Shown piece after piece: positions 1 through 9,268 of a stretch of DNA of 64,000 nucleotides (the stretch's first letter is position 1; every line of letters begins with the position of its first letter). Origin of the DNA: Pseudomonas asgharzadehiana. GTDB taxonomy: Bacteria; Pseudomonadota; Gammaproteobacteria; Pseudomonadales; Pseudomonadaceae. The stretch covers positions 2,232,001 through 2,296,000 of the forward strand of contig NZ_CP077079.1 of the NCBI RefSeq assembly GCF_019139815.1. The letters are read 5' to 3'. The notes beneath the pieces were generated by a model, which was not told the origin of the DNA, made no database searches, and saw only the letters and a list, made by a program, of their open reading frames with translations. The translations under genes and the position numbers were made by a program.

Positions 1-690
1 CTCGCTGACTTTCCGATCCACAGCAAATGGCCTGCCCAACACCCTGAGCGCCTGCAGCTGTACTCGCTACCCACGCCCAACGGCGTCAAGGTTTCGATCA
101 TGCTTGAAGAATTGGGCCTGCCTTATGAGGCGCACAAGGTCAGCTTCGACACGCAGGACCAGTTGTCCCCCGAGTTTCTGTCCCTGAACCCCAACAACAA
201 AATTCCCGCGATCATCGACCCCAATGGCCCGTCCGGCCGGCCGCTGGCGCTGTTTGAGTCCGGCGCGATCCTGATCTACCTGGCCGAGAAAACCAGCCAG
301 TTGCTCTCCGAAGATCCGGCGACACGTTATGAAACGATTCAGTGGCTGATGTTCCAGATGGGCGGCATCGGTCCGATGTTTGGCCAACTGGGGTTCTTCA
401 ACAAATTTGCCGGCAAAGCCTACGAAGACAAACGCCCGCGCGACCGCTACGCCGCCGAATCGCGCCGCCTGCTGCAAGTGCTGGAAAAACGTCTGCTGGG
501 GCGCACCTGGATCATGGGCGATGACTACAGCATCGCCGATATCGCCACTTTCCCCTGGATCCGCAACCTGATCGGCTTCTACGAATCGGGCGATCTGGTG
601 GGCATCGCCGACTTCCCCAATGTACTGCGCGCGCTGGATGGGTTTATCGCTCGACCGGCGGTGATCCGTGGCCTGAATATTCCGAGCTGA
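1..690 (+). CDS. Nu-class glutathione S-transferase (5' end missing)
   Basis: The reading frame is open from base 1, so the start lies upstream of the window; an ATG at 100 is internal, because the residues before it already form the beginning of the N-terminal thioredoxin fold (LYSLPTPNGVKV). The TPNG motif, the SPNNKIPA-like stretch (LNPNNKIPAI) and FESGAILIYLAEKT match E. coli YfcG/YghU, the Nu class, which have disulfide-bond reductase and peroxidase activity with glutathione. The C-terminal helical domain (GGIGPMFGQ, YSIADIATFPW) is complete. The protein is cytosolic. The stop is three bases before the PhzF-family gene, so the two are probably co-transcribed. Family assignment is firm; the physiological substrate is unknown. 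Confidence 0.9.
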   Translation, partial: LADFPIHSKWPAQHPERLQLYSLPTPNGVKVSIMLEELGLPYEAHKVSFDTQDQLSPEFLSLNPNNKIPAIIDPNGPSGRPLALFESGAILIYLAEKTSQLLSEDPATRYETIQWLMFQMGGIGPMFGQLGFFNKFAGKAYEDKRPRDRYAAESRRLLQVLEKRLLGRTWIMGDDYSIADIATFPWIRNLIGFYESGDLVGIADFPNVLRALDGFIARPAVIRGLNIPS

Positions 691-693
691 AGC

Positions 694-1536
694 ATGCCGA
701 CCTTCGATTTCAAGCAACTGGATGTCTTCAGCAGCGTACCGCTCAAAGGCAACCCGCTGGCGGTGGTGCTTGGGGCGGACAGCCTCAGCGACCAGCAGAT
801 GGCCGACTTCGCCAATTGGACCAACCTCAGCGAAACCACGTTTTTGCTGACACCGCGCGATCCAAGGGCTGACTATCGGGTAAGAATTTTCACCACTGTG
901 CAGGAACTGCCCTTCGCCGGGCATCCGACACTGGGCAGTTGCCACGCGTGGCTGAAAGCGGGCGGCGTGCCCAAAGGCGAAGTCATCATCCAGGAGTGCG
1001 AAGTCGGCCTGGTGCATATCCGCCGTCAAGGCGACGAGCTGGCGTTTATTGCGCCGCCCTTGTTGCGCTCAGGCCCGGTGCAAGACGACGTGCTGGAGCG
1101 CGTGCGCCAGGGGCTGAACCTTGCGCCGCAGGCAATCGTGCGCAGCCAATGGGTGGACAACGGAGCTGGTTGGCTGGCGGTGATGCTGGCCGATCGCCAG
1201 GCGGTACTCGACGTGCAACCTGACTACGCCCGATTGCTTGGCCTCGCGGTAGGCGTGATCGGCCCTTGCAACCCGGCGCACGACGACGTGAACGCGCAAT
1301 TTGAAGTGCGCGGGTTTATCGCCGGTGACGGCGCCCCGGAAGACCCCGCCACCGGTAGCCTGAATGCCGGCGTTGCGCAATGGCTGCTGGGTGAGGAACT
1401 GGCGCCTGAGCACTATGTGGTCAGCCAAGGCACGGTATTGGGGCGCGCGGGGCGTATTCGCATTGAACGCCAAGGCGAAAATATCTGGGTCGGTGGTGCC
1501 GTCGCGGTGTGTATTGAAGGGCGTCTACAGCTCTAG
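694..1536 (+). CDS. PhzF-family isomerase/epimerase-like protein
   Basis: The 280-residue protein has the two-lobed diaminopimelate-epimerase fold of the PhzF family. Signature stretches are FKQLDVFSSVPLKGNPLAVV at the start, NLSETTFLL with the family's conserved glutamate, LPFAGHPTLGS and the C-terminal GDGAPEDPATGSLNA. PhzF itself isomerises trans-2,3-dihydro-3-hydroxyanthranilate in phenazine synthesis, but no phenazine genes lie nearby, so this is probably one of the many homologues of unknown substrate. It starts with ATG four bases after the transferase stop and is likely translated from the same message. Family is certain; the role is open. Confidence 0.9.
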   Translation: MPTFDFKQLDVFSSVPLKGNPLAVVLGADSLSDQQMADFANWTNLSETTFLLTPRDPRADYRVRIFTTVQELPFAGHPTLGSCHAWLKAGGVPKGEVIIQECEVGLVHIRRQGDELAFIAPPLLRSGPVQDDVLERVRQGLNLAPQAIVRSQWVDNGAGWLAVMLADRQAVLDVQPDYARLLGLAVGVIGPCNPAHDDVNAQFEVRGFIAGDGAPEDPATGSLNAGVAQWLLGEELAPEHYVVSQGTVLGRAGRIRIERQGENIWVGGAVAVCIEGRLQL

Positions 1537-1649
1537 ATCAATGAATTATTACGGGCCGCGCAATACACTGTTGGCCCCTGGGCGTTTGTGCTACGGGGGG
1601 CTGGGGCATAAGCTTTTGCCCACAGTTTTTTGTCTTGCCCAGGAAAACC

Positions 1650-2624
1650 ATGACCAGCCAGTTCCCCCAAGCCCGCCCACGCCGCCTGCGCCGCTCTCCG
1701 GAGCTGCGTGGTTTGTTCCAGGAAACCGAGTTCACCCTCAACGACCTGGTGCTGCCGATTTTCGTCGAAGAAGAAATCGACGACTTCGTGCCGATCACCA
1801 GCATGCCGGGCGTGCAGCGCATCCCTGAGAAAAAACTGGCCGGCGAGATCGAGCGCTATGCCCGCGCCGGCATCAAGTCGGTGATGACGTTTGGGGTGTC
1901 CCACCACCTGGACGCCAGCGGCAGCGACACCTGGAAAGAACGCGGCCTGGTCTCGCGCATGTCCTCAATCATCAAGGACGCTGTGCCGGAAATGATCGTG
2001 ATGTCCGATACCTGTTTTTGCGAATACACCGACCACGGCCACTGCGGCGTCATGCACGGCGCCCATGTCGACAACGATTTGACCCTGATCAACCTCGGCA
2101 AACAAGCCGTGGCCGCCGCCCGTGCCGGTGCCGACGTGATCGCACCGTCTGCCGCCATGGACGGCCAGGTCCAGGCCATCCGCCGCGCCTTGGACGACGC
2201 CGGTTTCACCCACATCCCGATCATGGCCTACTCGACCAAATTCGCGTCGGCCCTCTACGGCCCCTTCCGCGAAGCCGGCGGCAGCGCACTCAAGGGCGAC
2301 CGCAAAAGCTACCAGATGAACCCGATGAACCGCCGCGAAGCCGTGCGCGAATCGCTGCTCGACGAACAGGAAGGCGCGGACGCCCTGATGGTCAAACCGG
2401 CCGGTGCCTATCTGGACATCATCCGCGACATCCGCGAAGCCTCACGCCTGCCGGTGGCGGCATATCAGGTAAGCGGTGAATACGCGATGATCAAGTTCGG
2501 CGCCCAGGCGGGGGCGATTGATGAGGACCGCGTGGTTCGCGAGACCCTGGGCTCGATCAAACGGGCGGGTGCGGATTTGATTTTTACCTACTTTGCGCTG
2601 GATTTGGCGTTGGCGGGGATCTAA
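1650..2624 (+). CDS. hemB: Delta-aminolevulinic acid dehydratase (porphobilinogen synthase), E. coli type
   Basis: HemB condenses two 5-aminolevulinate molecules to porphobilinogen in haem synthesis, in the cytosol. The sequence is close to E. coli HemB throughout ([20 protein letters not shown] start, [35 protein letters not shown]). The [14 protein letters not shown] stretch holds the three cysteines that bind catalytic zinc. The chromosomal HemB usual in Pseudomonas (as in P. aeruginosa) lacks these cysteines and uses magnesium, so this is likely a second, zinc-type copy. I chose the ATG at 1650, preceded by AGGAAAACC; an in-frame TTG at 1635 is possible but has no good ribosome site. It is 324 residues, the normal length. 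A CCAGCA-poor, AT-rich stretch separates it from the upstream gene, so it may have its own promoter. Confidence 0.93.
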   Translation: MTSQFPQARPRRLRRSPELRGLFQETEFTLNDLVLPIFVEEEIDDFVPITSMPGVQRIPEKKLAGEIERYARAGIKSVMTFGVSHHLDASGSDTWKERGLVSRMSSIIKDAVPEMIVMSDTCFCEYTDHGHCGVMHGAHVDNDLTLINLGKQAVAAARAGADVIAPSAAMDGQVQAIRRALDDAGFTHIPIMAYSTKFASALYGPFREAGGSALKGDRKSYQMNPMNRREAVRESLLDEQEGADALMVKPAGAYLDIIRDIREASRLPVAAYQVSGEYAMIKFGAQAGAIDEDRVVRETLGSIKRAGADLIFTYFALDLALAGI

Positions 2625-2659
2625 AGCCTTTGCGAAACCCTGTGGTTCAGCGAGCGAGC

Positions 2660-2706
2660 TTTTGTGGTGAGCGAGCTTGCTCGCGTTGGGCTGCGTAGCA
2701 GCCCCA
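2660..2706. repeat. REP-type palindrome, single copy
   Basis: The stretch TTTGTGGTGAGCGAGCTTGC continues into two hairpins, GCGAGC/GCTCGC and GGGCTGC/GCAGCCC. This is the usual extragenic palindrome of fluorescent pseudomonads. It lies 35 bases behind hemB and may shield or end its transcript. No RNA-polymerase T-tract follows. Confidence 0.65.
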
Positions 2707-2839
2707 CTACTGACCGCCGGTCTATCTGAAGAATCGCTTTGCCCTGACTGGCGCCGTGGTTTTATTCGCCGTGGTGTCTGGTGTTGGAGGGAGGTGGGGA
2801 TAAGTGATTGGCGACCTGTCCCTGGGACAGACCAAGCAG

Positions 2840-3307
2840 TCAAGGTTGCATGAAGTACAAGTTGGACAGGGATCCAGTAATTTTTTTGGCTTTGCCTTTT
2901 TTCAGGTACTCGCTGAACTCAAGTTCTAGAGACTCTTTATGAGTGTATTTCTTATACTTGCTCGGCACTTCGCAAGCGTACATATATAACCTCCAAGAGT
3001 CGAAACCATCGATCCGTTCATCTGGGCCGTAATCAAAGTTGACACATATTTCAGATAGATAAACACTGCAACCAATCCCATGCAGCTCGTAAGTTACGTC
3101 GTCCGTGACTGAGCCTCGTTGCGGGATCTTCTTTGAGCGCCATAGCCTGAGAATGTTTTTTGTTCCAAATGATTGCTCAAGTAAATCTGTCGCTTTTTTA
3201 CTTGCGCTAAATACTCGGTTATCAAGTTTTCTAGGGTCTGGGTTTTCATCGTCTTGGTAGGTGGTGGGCTGGGTATATTTTTCTGTCGCTTTGTTTGTTA
3301 TTTTCAA
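2840..3307 (-). CDS. DUF6896-like protein, possible Rhs immunity gene (N-terminus uncertain)
   Basis: The C-terminal half (ELHGIGCSVYLSEICVNFDYG followed by a DSWRLYMYA stretch) resembles the DUF6896 domain, a family often found beside polymorphic toxins; this match is from memory and moderate. The gene is AT-rich like the toxin tips, unlike the rhs core. The only start inside the open frame is a TTG at 3307 without a clear ribosome site. Upstream the same frame continues past one TGA (3365-3367) to an ATG at 3493, 18 bases after the end of a displaced toxin tip, which would give 217 residues. The gene may therefore be a nonsense-mutated immunity gene, or a shorter protein from TTG. It is last in the rhs gene series. 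Confidence 0.55.
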   Translation of the reverse strand: MKITNKATEKYTQPTTYQDDENPDPRKLDNRVFSASKKATDLLEQSFGTKNILRLWRSKKIPQRGSVTDDVTYELHGIGCSVYLSEICVNFDYGPDERIDGFDSWRLYMYACEVPSKYKKYTHKESLELEFSEYLKKGKAKKITGSLSNLYFMQP

Positions 3308-3511
3308 TTCGCACGGTTCTGTTGGAAAGGGCTCTCTTATTGATACTTTGCCTATTAACGGTTTTCATAGAGGTTTCAGTGTTAATTTATTTAATCTGTT
3401 TTTGTCTAGCTGTGGAGATAGTCGTACACATCTTTTTTTGATTCTCTCTATATTTAAAGAGTTTTTCGATGATGTTGTTTGCATGTTCGCCATGACATAT
3501 GAGCTGTGCGA

Positions 3512-3649
3512 TTATGTGGGGAAGTCATCGCCAATTGTGAGTGGCGATTTTTTGTCATCGACGATTGCTTTGGTATTGAAGTGTGGGCCGTGATTGCCTT
3601 TTTTATGACCTAAGGAATGTTCGCGAATTTCAACTATTTTACCGTTTGA
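3512..3649 (-). pseudogene. Displaced Rhs toxin-tip remnant (C-terminal 45 codons)
   Basis: On the minus strand this reads VEIREHSLGHKKGNHGPHFN and ends in TIGDDFPT and a TAA. The end of the intact rhs gene reads VEIREHSLGHEKGNHAPHFN at the same place, so 18 of these 20 residues agree. The frame is closed by a TAG just upstream (3650-3652), and no start or remaining tip sequence is recognisable in any frame to 3717. It is therefore the tail of an older toxin tip that was pushed downstream when the present tip was recombined in, as happens in rhs loci. Confidence 0.8.
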
Positions 3650-3717
3650 CTAGGGGGTGCTTACCTTATTTGCAAGAATATCTTTATCCGATGTTGACGC
3701 TGAATGTTTGGGTGAGG

Positions 3718-4350
3718 TTAGCTGTGAATGTATTCGTACACCCCTGTATGGGAGATTTCCTCAATGTTTAAGGTGCTGATCGCATGTTCTAGTCTGGGTG
3801 CATGTATAGAGTGACATATGACTTGAGCGACGCCATGTGTTTCAGTGTCATAAAACCTGAATGCCAAATTTTCTTCATCTGCCAATATTAATTTCAAGTC
3901 GTCAGTAGTGGAGATGTATTTTAAATGACTTAGTCGCTGCCACAATAGCTCTACTTGGTAGTCTTGTTTTGCCATTAAGGTTACATGGCTACGATATGTC
4001 TTTAACTTTTTTGGATCTATATGTTCTGGATTGGTGTTTAGATGCTCAACTCCTGAATAAATTGAGGTTTCTTCATTTTTTCTGAATATGTCTTTGAGTG
4101 CTGAGCTTTTCGCAAAGCGCTTTAACGCTAGGTACTCCTGTGTCTTGCTGTATTTGGGAGCTCTTGTGGTGTACCAAGTGAGTATTACTGGCCACTCATG
4201 TTTCAATACTAGTGCGAGGGCGAGCCAAGTTTTCCATACGCTTTCAAAGTCTTGATTGAGAAATGTGATCGTGACATACCCTTGGTCTTCTGTTGGATGT
4301 GGGTAGGCCCAGGGGTGTATACCGGTTTTGTGTATGAAGACTGTGTCCAT
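3718..4350 (-). CDS. Putative immunity protein for the Rhs toxin tip
   Basis: The 210-residue protein matches no family I can name. Its assignment comes from position: the ATG follows the rhs stop after three bases, and its ribosome site (AAGGTG) overlaps the last rhs codon and stop, giving translational coupling of toxin and antidote. The base composition is AT-rich like the toxin tip and unlike the conserved rhs core. No signal peptide or membrane segment is visible, which fits a cytosolic antitoxin against a toxin acting in the cytosol. The sequence is rich in aromatic and charged residues (KTGIHPWAYPHPTEDQGYV near the start). Function is inferred from context only. Confidence 0.7.
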   Translation of the reverse strand: MDTVFIHKTGIHPWAYPHPTEDQGYVTITFLNQDFESVWKTWLALALVLKHEWPVILTWYTTRAPKYSKTQEYLALKRFAKSSALKDIFRKNEETSIYSGVEHLNTNPEHIDPKKLKTYRSHVTLMAKQDYQVELLWQRLSHLKYISTTDDLKLILADEENLAFRFYDTETHGVAQVICHSIHAPRLEHAISTLNIEEISHTGVYEYIHS

Positions 4351-4353
4351 TGA

Positions 4354-7300
4354 TCACCTTTTAAAATACGTATGAGAGTCAGTGCCGATGTCTAACGGAA
4401 CTTTTACACCCTCTACGGTTACCTCGGTATTGAAGTGTGGAGCATGATTGCCTTTTTCATGACCTAACGAATGTTCACGAATTTCTACATCTCTATAAAG
4501 TAATTTGAATTCGTAAACCCTTCCTTGAATGTAGCGATCTTGGTCAGTGATGATCTCTCGGTAAACACGTTCGGGATGCTGAGTCTTAGGTACACCTCCA
4601 ATTTTTTTTGCCCTTTTAAGAGCTCCATTTCTAGAAAGATTGGTATCAAAGCCTTTGGGTATCTCAGCGTCACCCTCATTGACTTTAACGTTTTCCGCCG
4701 GATTTTCTGAGCGTTTTTTGGGTTTACATCCATCCTCCCCCGGACACCTGCTCAACCCTAGCGGGTCCACCCACCCCGTAGGATTGGGCACGTACTGGTA
4801 GGCGTTGATCCCACCCGCCAGCTTCACCGGATCTGGCGTCAGGTAACGACCAATATCCGGATTGTAGTAGCGATGGCGGTTGTAGTGCAGTCCGCTTTCC
4901 GGATCGAAGTATTGGCCTTGGAAACGCAGCGGGTTGTCGATTTTTCCTATGTCGAGGCGGCTGATTTGGCCGTAGGCGCGGTAGTGGGCGGACCAGACAA
5001 TTTCGCCATCAGGAGCTGTGAGTTCCTGCGGCGTGCCGAGGTGGTCGAGTTGGTAGTGGTAGGGCTGGGTTTCGTCTGGGCCGAAGCCTTCCAGCAGCGC
5101 CAGCGGCCGAAAGCTGTCCGGTTCATAGATAAAACTGCGATGCCGATCCGCATGGTGTTCGGCGATCAGTTTGTCGCCTTGCCAGAAAAACTCGGTCGTT
5201 ATGCCATCGACGGTTTTGCTGATGCGCCGCCCAAACGGGTCATAGCGGTAGCTGGCGGTTTGGCCGTTGGGCTGGGTAATGCTGATCAGCCGGTGCTGGC
5301 AGTCGTAGCGGTACTCGGTGACTAACGCATGCCCGCGGCCGCGCCGTTCGCGGATGAGGTTGCCGAAGGCGTCATAGTCGTAATGCCGGTCGCCCTGGAT
5401 CATCAGGCGGTTGCCCGCCACGATGTCCGGGCCGGGACGGTCGTGCATCAGCAGGTTGCCGGCCGGGTTGTGGCCGAAACGTTCCTGCAGGTCCTGCGAG
5501 TGGTCGGCGCGGGTGAGGCGGCCTAGTGGGTCGTAGCGGTAGTGGTGTTCGCCTTTGCGGGTGTCGTTCAGGCGAGTGAGGTTGCCGGCTTTGTCGTAGT
5601 CGTAGTGGCGTTGGTAGAGGTGGTTTTCCTGCTGCGTGACGCTGTGGGCGTGCAGGCGGTGCTGGTCGTCGTAGTGGTAGTGGCTGAGCAGTTGACCTTG
5701 TTGGCGTTGGTGCTCTTGGCCGGCTTTGAAAAGGTGGGAAGTCAGCAGTGTGCCGTTCAACTCAACGGTGGCGAGTTGGCCGCCTTTGGCATGGTTGAAG
5801 GTCAGTCGATTGTTGTCCGGCAAGCGCAGGTGTTGCAGTTGACCGCAGACGTCGTAGCCATAACGCAAGGTGCCCCAGCCTTGATGCTCGGCGGTCAGGC
5901 GGTTTTGTGTGTCGTACTCGTAGGCCAGCGCCCAGTGGCCGTCGTCGACGCTGAGGAGGTTGCCTTGGCGGTCGTAGGCGTAATCAACGGTATTGCCGTC
6001 GGGCAGGGTTTTTCGTACAAGGCGGCCGGCGTGATCGCGCTGGTAAACGGTAACTAGCTGACTGCTATCGTCGCCGTGTTCGGTTTTTTCCTGAAGGTTG
6101 CCGTTAAGGTCGTAGACGTAGGCGGTGCGCTGGCCGTCGAAGCCGATTTCCTGCTGGATCAGGCCGTTGGGGTGGTAGTTGAGCCGGTAGGTTTCGCCGA
6201 CTTCGTTTTCGATTTCGGTGAGCAGCAGTCGGGCGTTGTCGTAGCGGTAGTTGACCTGGCTGCCATCGGCGTTGAGGCGGCGGCTGATCAGGTGCAGGCC
6301 ATCGGCGTATTCGTAGCGGGTGACGTGGCCGCGTTCGTCGCGTTCGGCGGTGATTTTTCCGTAGGGGTTGTAGCTGTATTCGCGGGTTGCGCCGCCCGGC
6401 AGTACAACACGCGTTAACCGACCAACGCTGTCCCATTGATACCCGGTCAGCGCGCCCTGTTCATCCTCGCGGGCAATCTGGCGGCCCAGATCATCGTAGC
6501 GATAGCGCTTGGTGTCGCCATTGGGCAGTTGCTCTTCAAGGAGCTGACCGCGTTCATTCCACACCAGGCGATGACAACTGTGGTCGGGATACCAAACCCC
6601 CGTCAGTTGCCCGTATTTGTTGTAGCTGTAGTCCGTCACCTCACCATCGGGATCGGTCCTACGCGTTACGTCGCCCTGATCGTTACGCTCGTACTTCCAA
6701 ACCGCCTCACCACGCCGCACCACCCGTACGAAGCCGTTGTCATGCTCGTAGGACGTCGGCGCGTCATCCCCCGGAAACACCGCCACCAAGCGTCCGGCAT
6801 CGTCGTACTGATACGCCGTCACCGCCCCGAGCGGATCCTGCTCGACCGTCAGTCGACCCTTGTCATCGTAGGATTTGAAGTGCTGAGCGCCGTCCGGATC
6901 AATGCGCTGCACCAGCCGTGCGCGGTCATCGTGGACGTACACTTCCTGACTGCCATCGGCGTTCTGCACGACCACGCGGCCGTCCTCACCCCAGGCATAC
7001 CGCGTGTCCATCTGCGAAAAACTGGCCCAGTGCCGGACACAGCGTGCCGCCTTGCCGGAGCGTTCCCACTCCCAAAAGAAGCTCGCCCCACCGGCCAGTC
7101 CACGCTCCAGAATGACGTGCTGCTCGTCGTACCGATAAACCTCGCTTTCGCCGACGGCGTTGGTCGCCGAAACCAGTCGTCCGGCGTCGTCATAGGCGTA
7201 GGAAACAACGCTCTGTTCCGTGATCCATTCGTAAGGCTCGTACCCCTTGGCCCGCTGAACCTGGTAATCCACCGCCACCATGCGGCCCAGTTCATAGCGC

Positions 7301-9027
7301 AAACACAGCGAGCGCCCCACGCCGTTATCCAACCGTGCAATACGCCCCACCACATCCCGCGAAATCCGCAGGCGGTTGTCATACGCATCGCTGATCGAGA
7401 CCAGCACCCCGTCACGAAAGTGATAAAACCGCGAGGCCTGGGCCAGCACTAACTCATCCGGCGAAGCCCCCAAATAGATCGCCGCTTCAGCCAGGCTGTT
7501 GGTGATCGCCGGTCGCGCCTCGGTCGGCAGTGGAAACTCAGTCGACCGGTTTTCATGGTCGGTCCACACCACCGAATCGCCCGAAACAGAAAGCCGCTGC
7601 GCCAGCGAATGACTCCAGCCAAACCCCAGCCCAACATCCACTTCCACCGCGCTGGTGCGGTACAAACGGGTCCACTCAAACGGCAATATCCCGTCCAAAA
7701 CACCATCGGTGAGGGTGAGCAATTCCTCCCCAGTGACCATCGACACCGGGCAGCCATTGGTCGCTGTTTTGTCCGCCGAAGTCGCCGCGTCACCCTTGGG
7801 ATTCGTAGCCACGACCGGCACATCATCGACAGACTCCTGCCGAACCAATACCGTCCGCTGGGACTTGTTACGAACCAACGGAACAGGGTTCGAAACCACG
7901 TGTTCCCCAGCCTTCAACGGCGCAACCGGAATCGTCTTGATCGGCGTTGGCGCGCTGCCCAGCAGCAATGGCCTGGCCGCTGCGACATGCGGTTCCAACC
8001 CTGGCCTCACAAGGTGCCTGGCCAGCAGCTCCAACAACCCCCGCACCCGTGCGGACTTGATGGCCCCCAGCGCCTGAGCACCCAGGCGCAGCGTCACGCC
8101 CGTGCCTGCCGTCGCCCACATCAGCAGTAGATTGATCAAGACCTCGCCGGTGATCTCGCCGAGCAATTCGAACATCTGCGGCGGCGGCAGCAGGCGTATC
8201 CAGCTGACCATCGCCGAGATAAAAATGAACAACAGCGGCTCATCACTCAGCACCAGCAACGCGTGGGCAATGGCGTCGCTGCCGAGCGTCAGCAGTTCAT
8301 CGAGGTCGGCCTGAGAGATGTACGCCAACAACTTTTCGCTGTTGGCCTGTAGATCCGATAACAGCTCATACACCTGCGTGATGTTGTCCCACAGGTTGTA
8401 GAGCGCCTGAGCCAAACCGCTGGAAAACGCCGCGCCTTGCATTGCGCTGCGTTGCAAAGACGGGGCGTCGGCAAACTCGTCCCACTGGGGCTTGAAGGTC
8501 TTCGCCCACTCATCGCGCAGGCCCGTTTCCAGCCCGGCGATCACCGATTGATAGGAGGCATACAGCGCCTTGACGTGATCCGTGGAAACGTCGGGATAAA
8601 ACGTAATTTGGTATTGTTGGTCGCGGGTACATTCCTGGATTTCAAGCGTGCCGCCGGGGCCGATGGTTCGATGGATGGGCGGTCCCGTCGGGCTGCCATC
8701 CCGGGCGATGGCCTGCAGCATTACCGGCGTGTTGCCGATAGGCACGAAGCGCGTGCTTTCAAACAGATGCACCAGGGTCATCGACCCCTGAGCATCACAC
8801 GTGGCGACCACTGTGCTGGGTTTTCTGGAAGAGACCGGCGCGATCAACGCAACCTCTTCGCCGACTTTGAAAACCTGCTCCACCTCAAGCGCCGAGCCAC
8901 TCCAGACGCTTTCGGTCCAGTCGTCGAAGGTGTTCAGGCAATTACGCAAGTCACGCAGGACGCGTTCAACATCCGGCGCGTCGGCATCCATGGGCGCCAG
9001 AACGAAGCTGGCAATAACCGGAATCAA
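4354..9027 (-). CDS. Rhs-family polymorphic toxin with C-terminal toxin tip
   Basis: Rhs proteins form a YD-repeat shell around a toxic C-terminal domain and deliver it to competitor cells, usually by type VI secretion. Residues 1-420 are a variable N-terminal region with hydrophobic stretches near 255-312 and no recognisable PAAR domain. DUF6531 begins near 424 (NGCPVSMVTGEELLTLTDG). About 900 residues of YD repeats follow (YRYDDLGRQ, YQYDDAGRL and similar). The core ends with YDPESGLHYNRHRYYNPDIG-like sequence and the DPLGL motif near 1425. The last 132 residues are the AT-rich tip, with VYEFK and IREHSLGH motifs suggesting a nuclease-like toxin of unassigned family. The frame opens with TTG at 9027; an ATG at 9068 with a strong GAGGG site reads 14 codons in another frame, so one T may be missing near 9027. 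No vgrG or chaperone gene is adjacent. Confidence 0.9.
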   Translation of the reverse strand: MIPVIASFVLAPMDADAPDVERVLRDLRNCLNTFDDWTESVWSGSALEVEQVFKVGEEVALIAPVSSRKPSTVVATCDAQGSMTLVHLFESTRFVPIGNTPVMLQAIARDGSPTGPPIHRTIGPGGTLEIQECTRDQQYQITFYPDVSTDHVKALYASYQSVIAGLETGLRDEWAKTFKPQWDEFADAPSLQRSAMQGAAFSSGLAQALYNLWDNITQVYELLSDLQANSEKLLAYISQADLDELLTLGSDAIAHALLVLSDEPLLFIFISAMVSWIRLLPPPQMFELLGEITGEVLINLLLMWATAGTGVTLRLGAQALGAIKSARVRGLLELLARHLVRPGLEPHVAAARPLLLGSAPTPIKTIPVAPLKAGEHVVSNPVPLVRNKSQRTVLVRQESVDDVPVVATNPKGDAATSADKTATNGCPVSMVTGEELLTLTDGVLDGILPFEWTRLYRTSAVEVDVGLGFGWSHSLAQRLSVSGDSVVWTDHENRSTEFPLPTEARPAITNSLAEAAIYLGASPDELVLAQASRFYHFRDGVLVSISDAYDNRLRISRDVVGRIARLDNGVGRSLCLRYELGRMVAVDYQVQRAKGYEPYEWITEQSVVSYAYDDAGRLVSATNAVGESEVYRYDEQHVILERGLAGGASFFWEWERSGKAARCVRHWASFSQMDTRYAWGEDGRVVVQNADGSQEVYVHDDRARLVQRIDPDGAQHFKSYDDKGRLTVEQDPLGAVTAYQYDDAGRLVAVFPGDDAPTSYEHDNGFVRVVRRGEAVWKYERNDQGDVTRRTDPDGEVTDYSYNKYGQLTGVWYPDHSCHRLVWNERGQLLEEQLPNGDTKRYRYDDLGRQIAREDEQGALTGYQWDSVGRLTRVVLPGGATREYSYNPYGKITAERDERGHVTRYEYADGLHLISRRLNADGSQVNYRYDNARLLLTEIENEVGETYRLNYHPNGLIQQEIGFDGQRTAYVYDLNGNLQEKTEHGDDSSQLVTVYQRDHAGRLVRKTLPDGNTVDYAYDRQGNLLSVDDGHWALAYEYDTQNRLTAEHQGWGTLRYGYDVCGQLQHLRLPDNNRLTFNHAKGGQLATVELNGTLLTSHLFKAGQEHQRQQGQLLSHYHYDDQHRLHAHSVTQQENHLYQRHYDYDKAGNLTRLNDTRKGEHHYRYDPLGRLTRADHSQDLQERFGHNPAGNLLMHDRPGPDIVAGNRLMIQGDRHYDYDAFGNLIRERRGRGHALVTEYRYDCQHRLISITQPNGQTASYRYDPFGRRISKTVDGITTEFFWQGDKLIAEHHADRHRSFIYEPDSFRPLALLEGFGPDETQPYHYQLDHLGTPQELTAPDGEIVWSAHYRAYGQISRLDIGKIDNPLRFQGQYFDPESGLHYNRHRYYNPDIGRYLTPDPVKLAGGINAYQYVPNPTGWVDPLGLSRCPGEDGCKPKKRSENPAENVKVNEGDAEIPKGFDTNLSRNGALKRAKKIGGVPKTQHPERVYREIITDQDRYIQGRVYEFKLLYRDVEIREHSLGHEKGNHAPHFNTEVTVEGVKVPLDIGTDSHTYFKR

Positions 9028-9268
9028 GAGGCAGCCCTGGTGGGCAGGGCATTAACGGATAGGTACATGGCGGTCCCTCGCACTGAATGATCAGGCGAGA
9101 GACTTTGGAGAGGTTTATCAGGTAAAGAAGTCGGCGCTGTTCGCCAGGACGGCTAGGAGGTTTCGCCAAAACTTCGGGTAAATGCGGGGGCCGTCGTAGG
9201 AGCTGGATTACAGGTTAAGCAGTCCTACAGCTTCAAGTTACCGGTAGGGTCAATCACAGTATCTGTGC

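Noticed and set aside
694..1536. Phenazine biosynthesis cluster
   Set aside because: Only a PhzF-like protein is present; no other phz genes are nearby, and PhzF homologues are widespread without phenazines.
3261..3593. 110-codon plus-strand frame across the rhs remnant
   Set aside because: It runs antisense to the toxin-tip remnant and the immunity-like frame and contains no family features or ribosome site.
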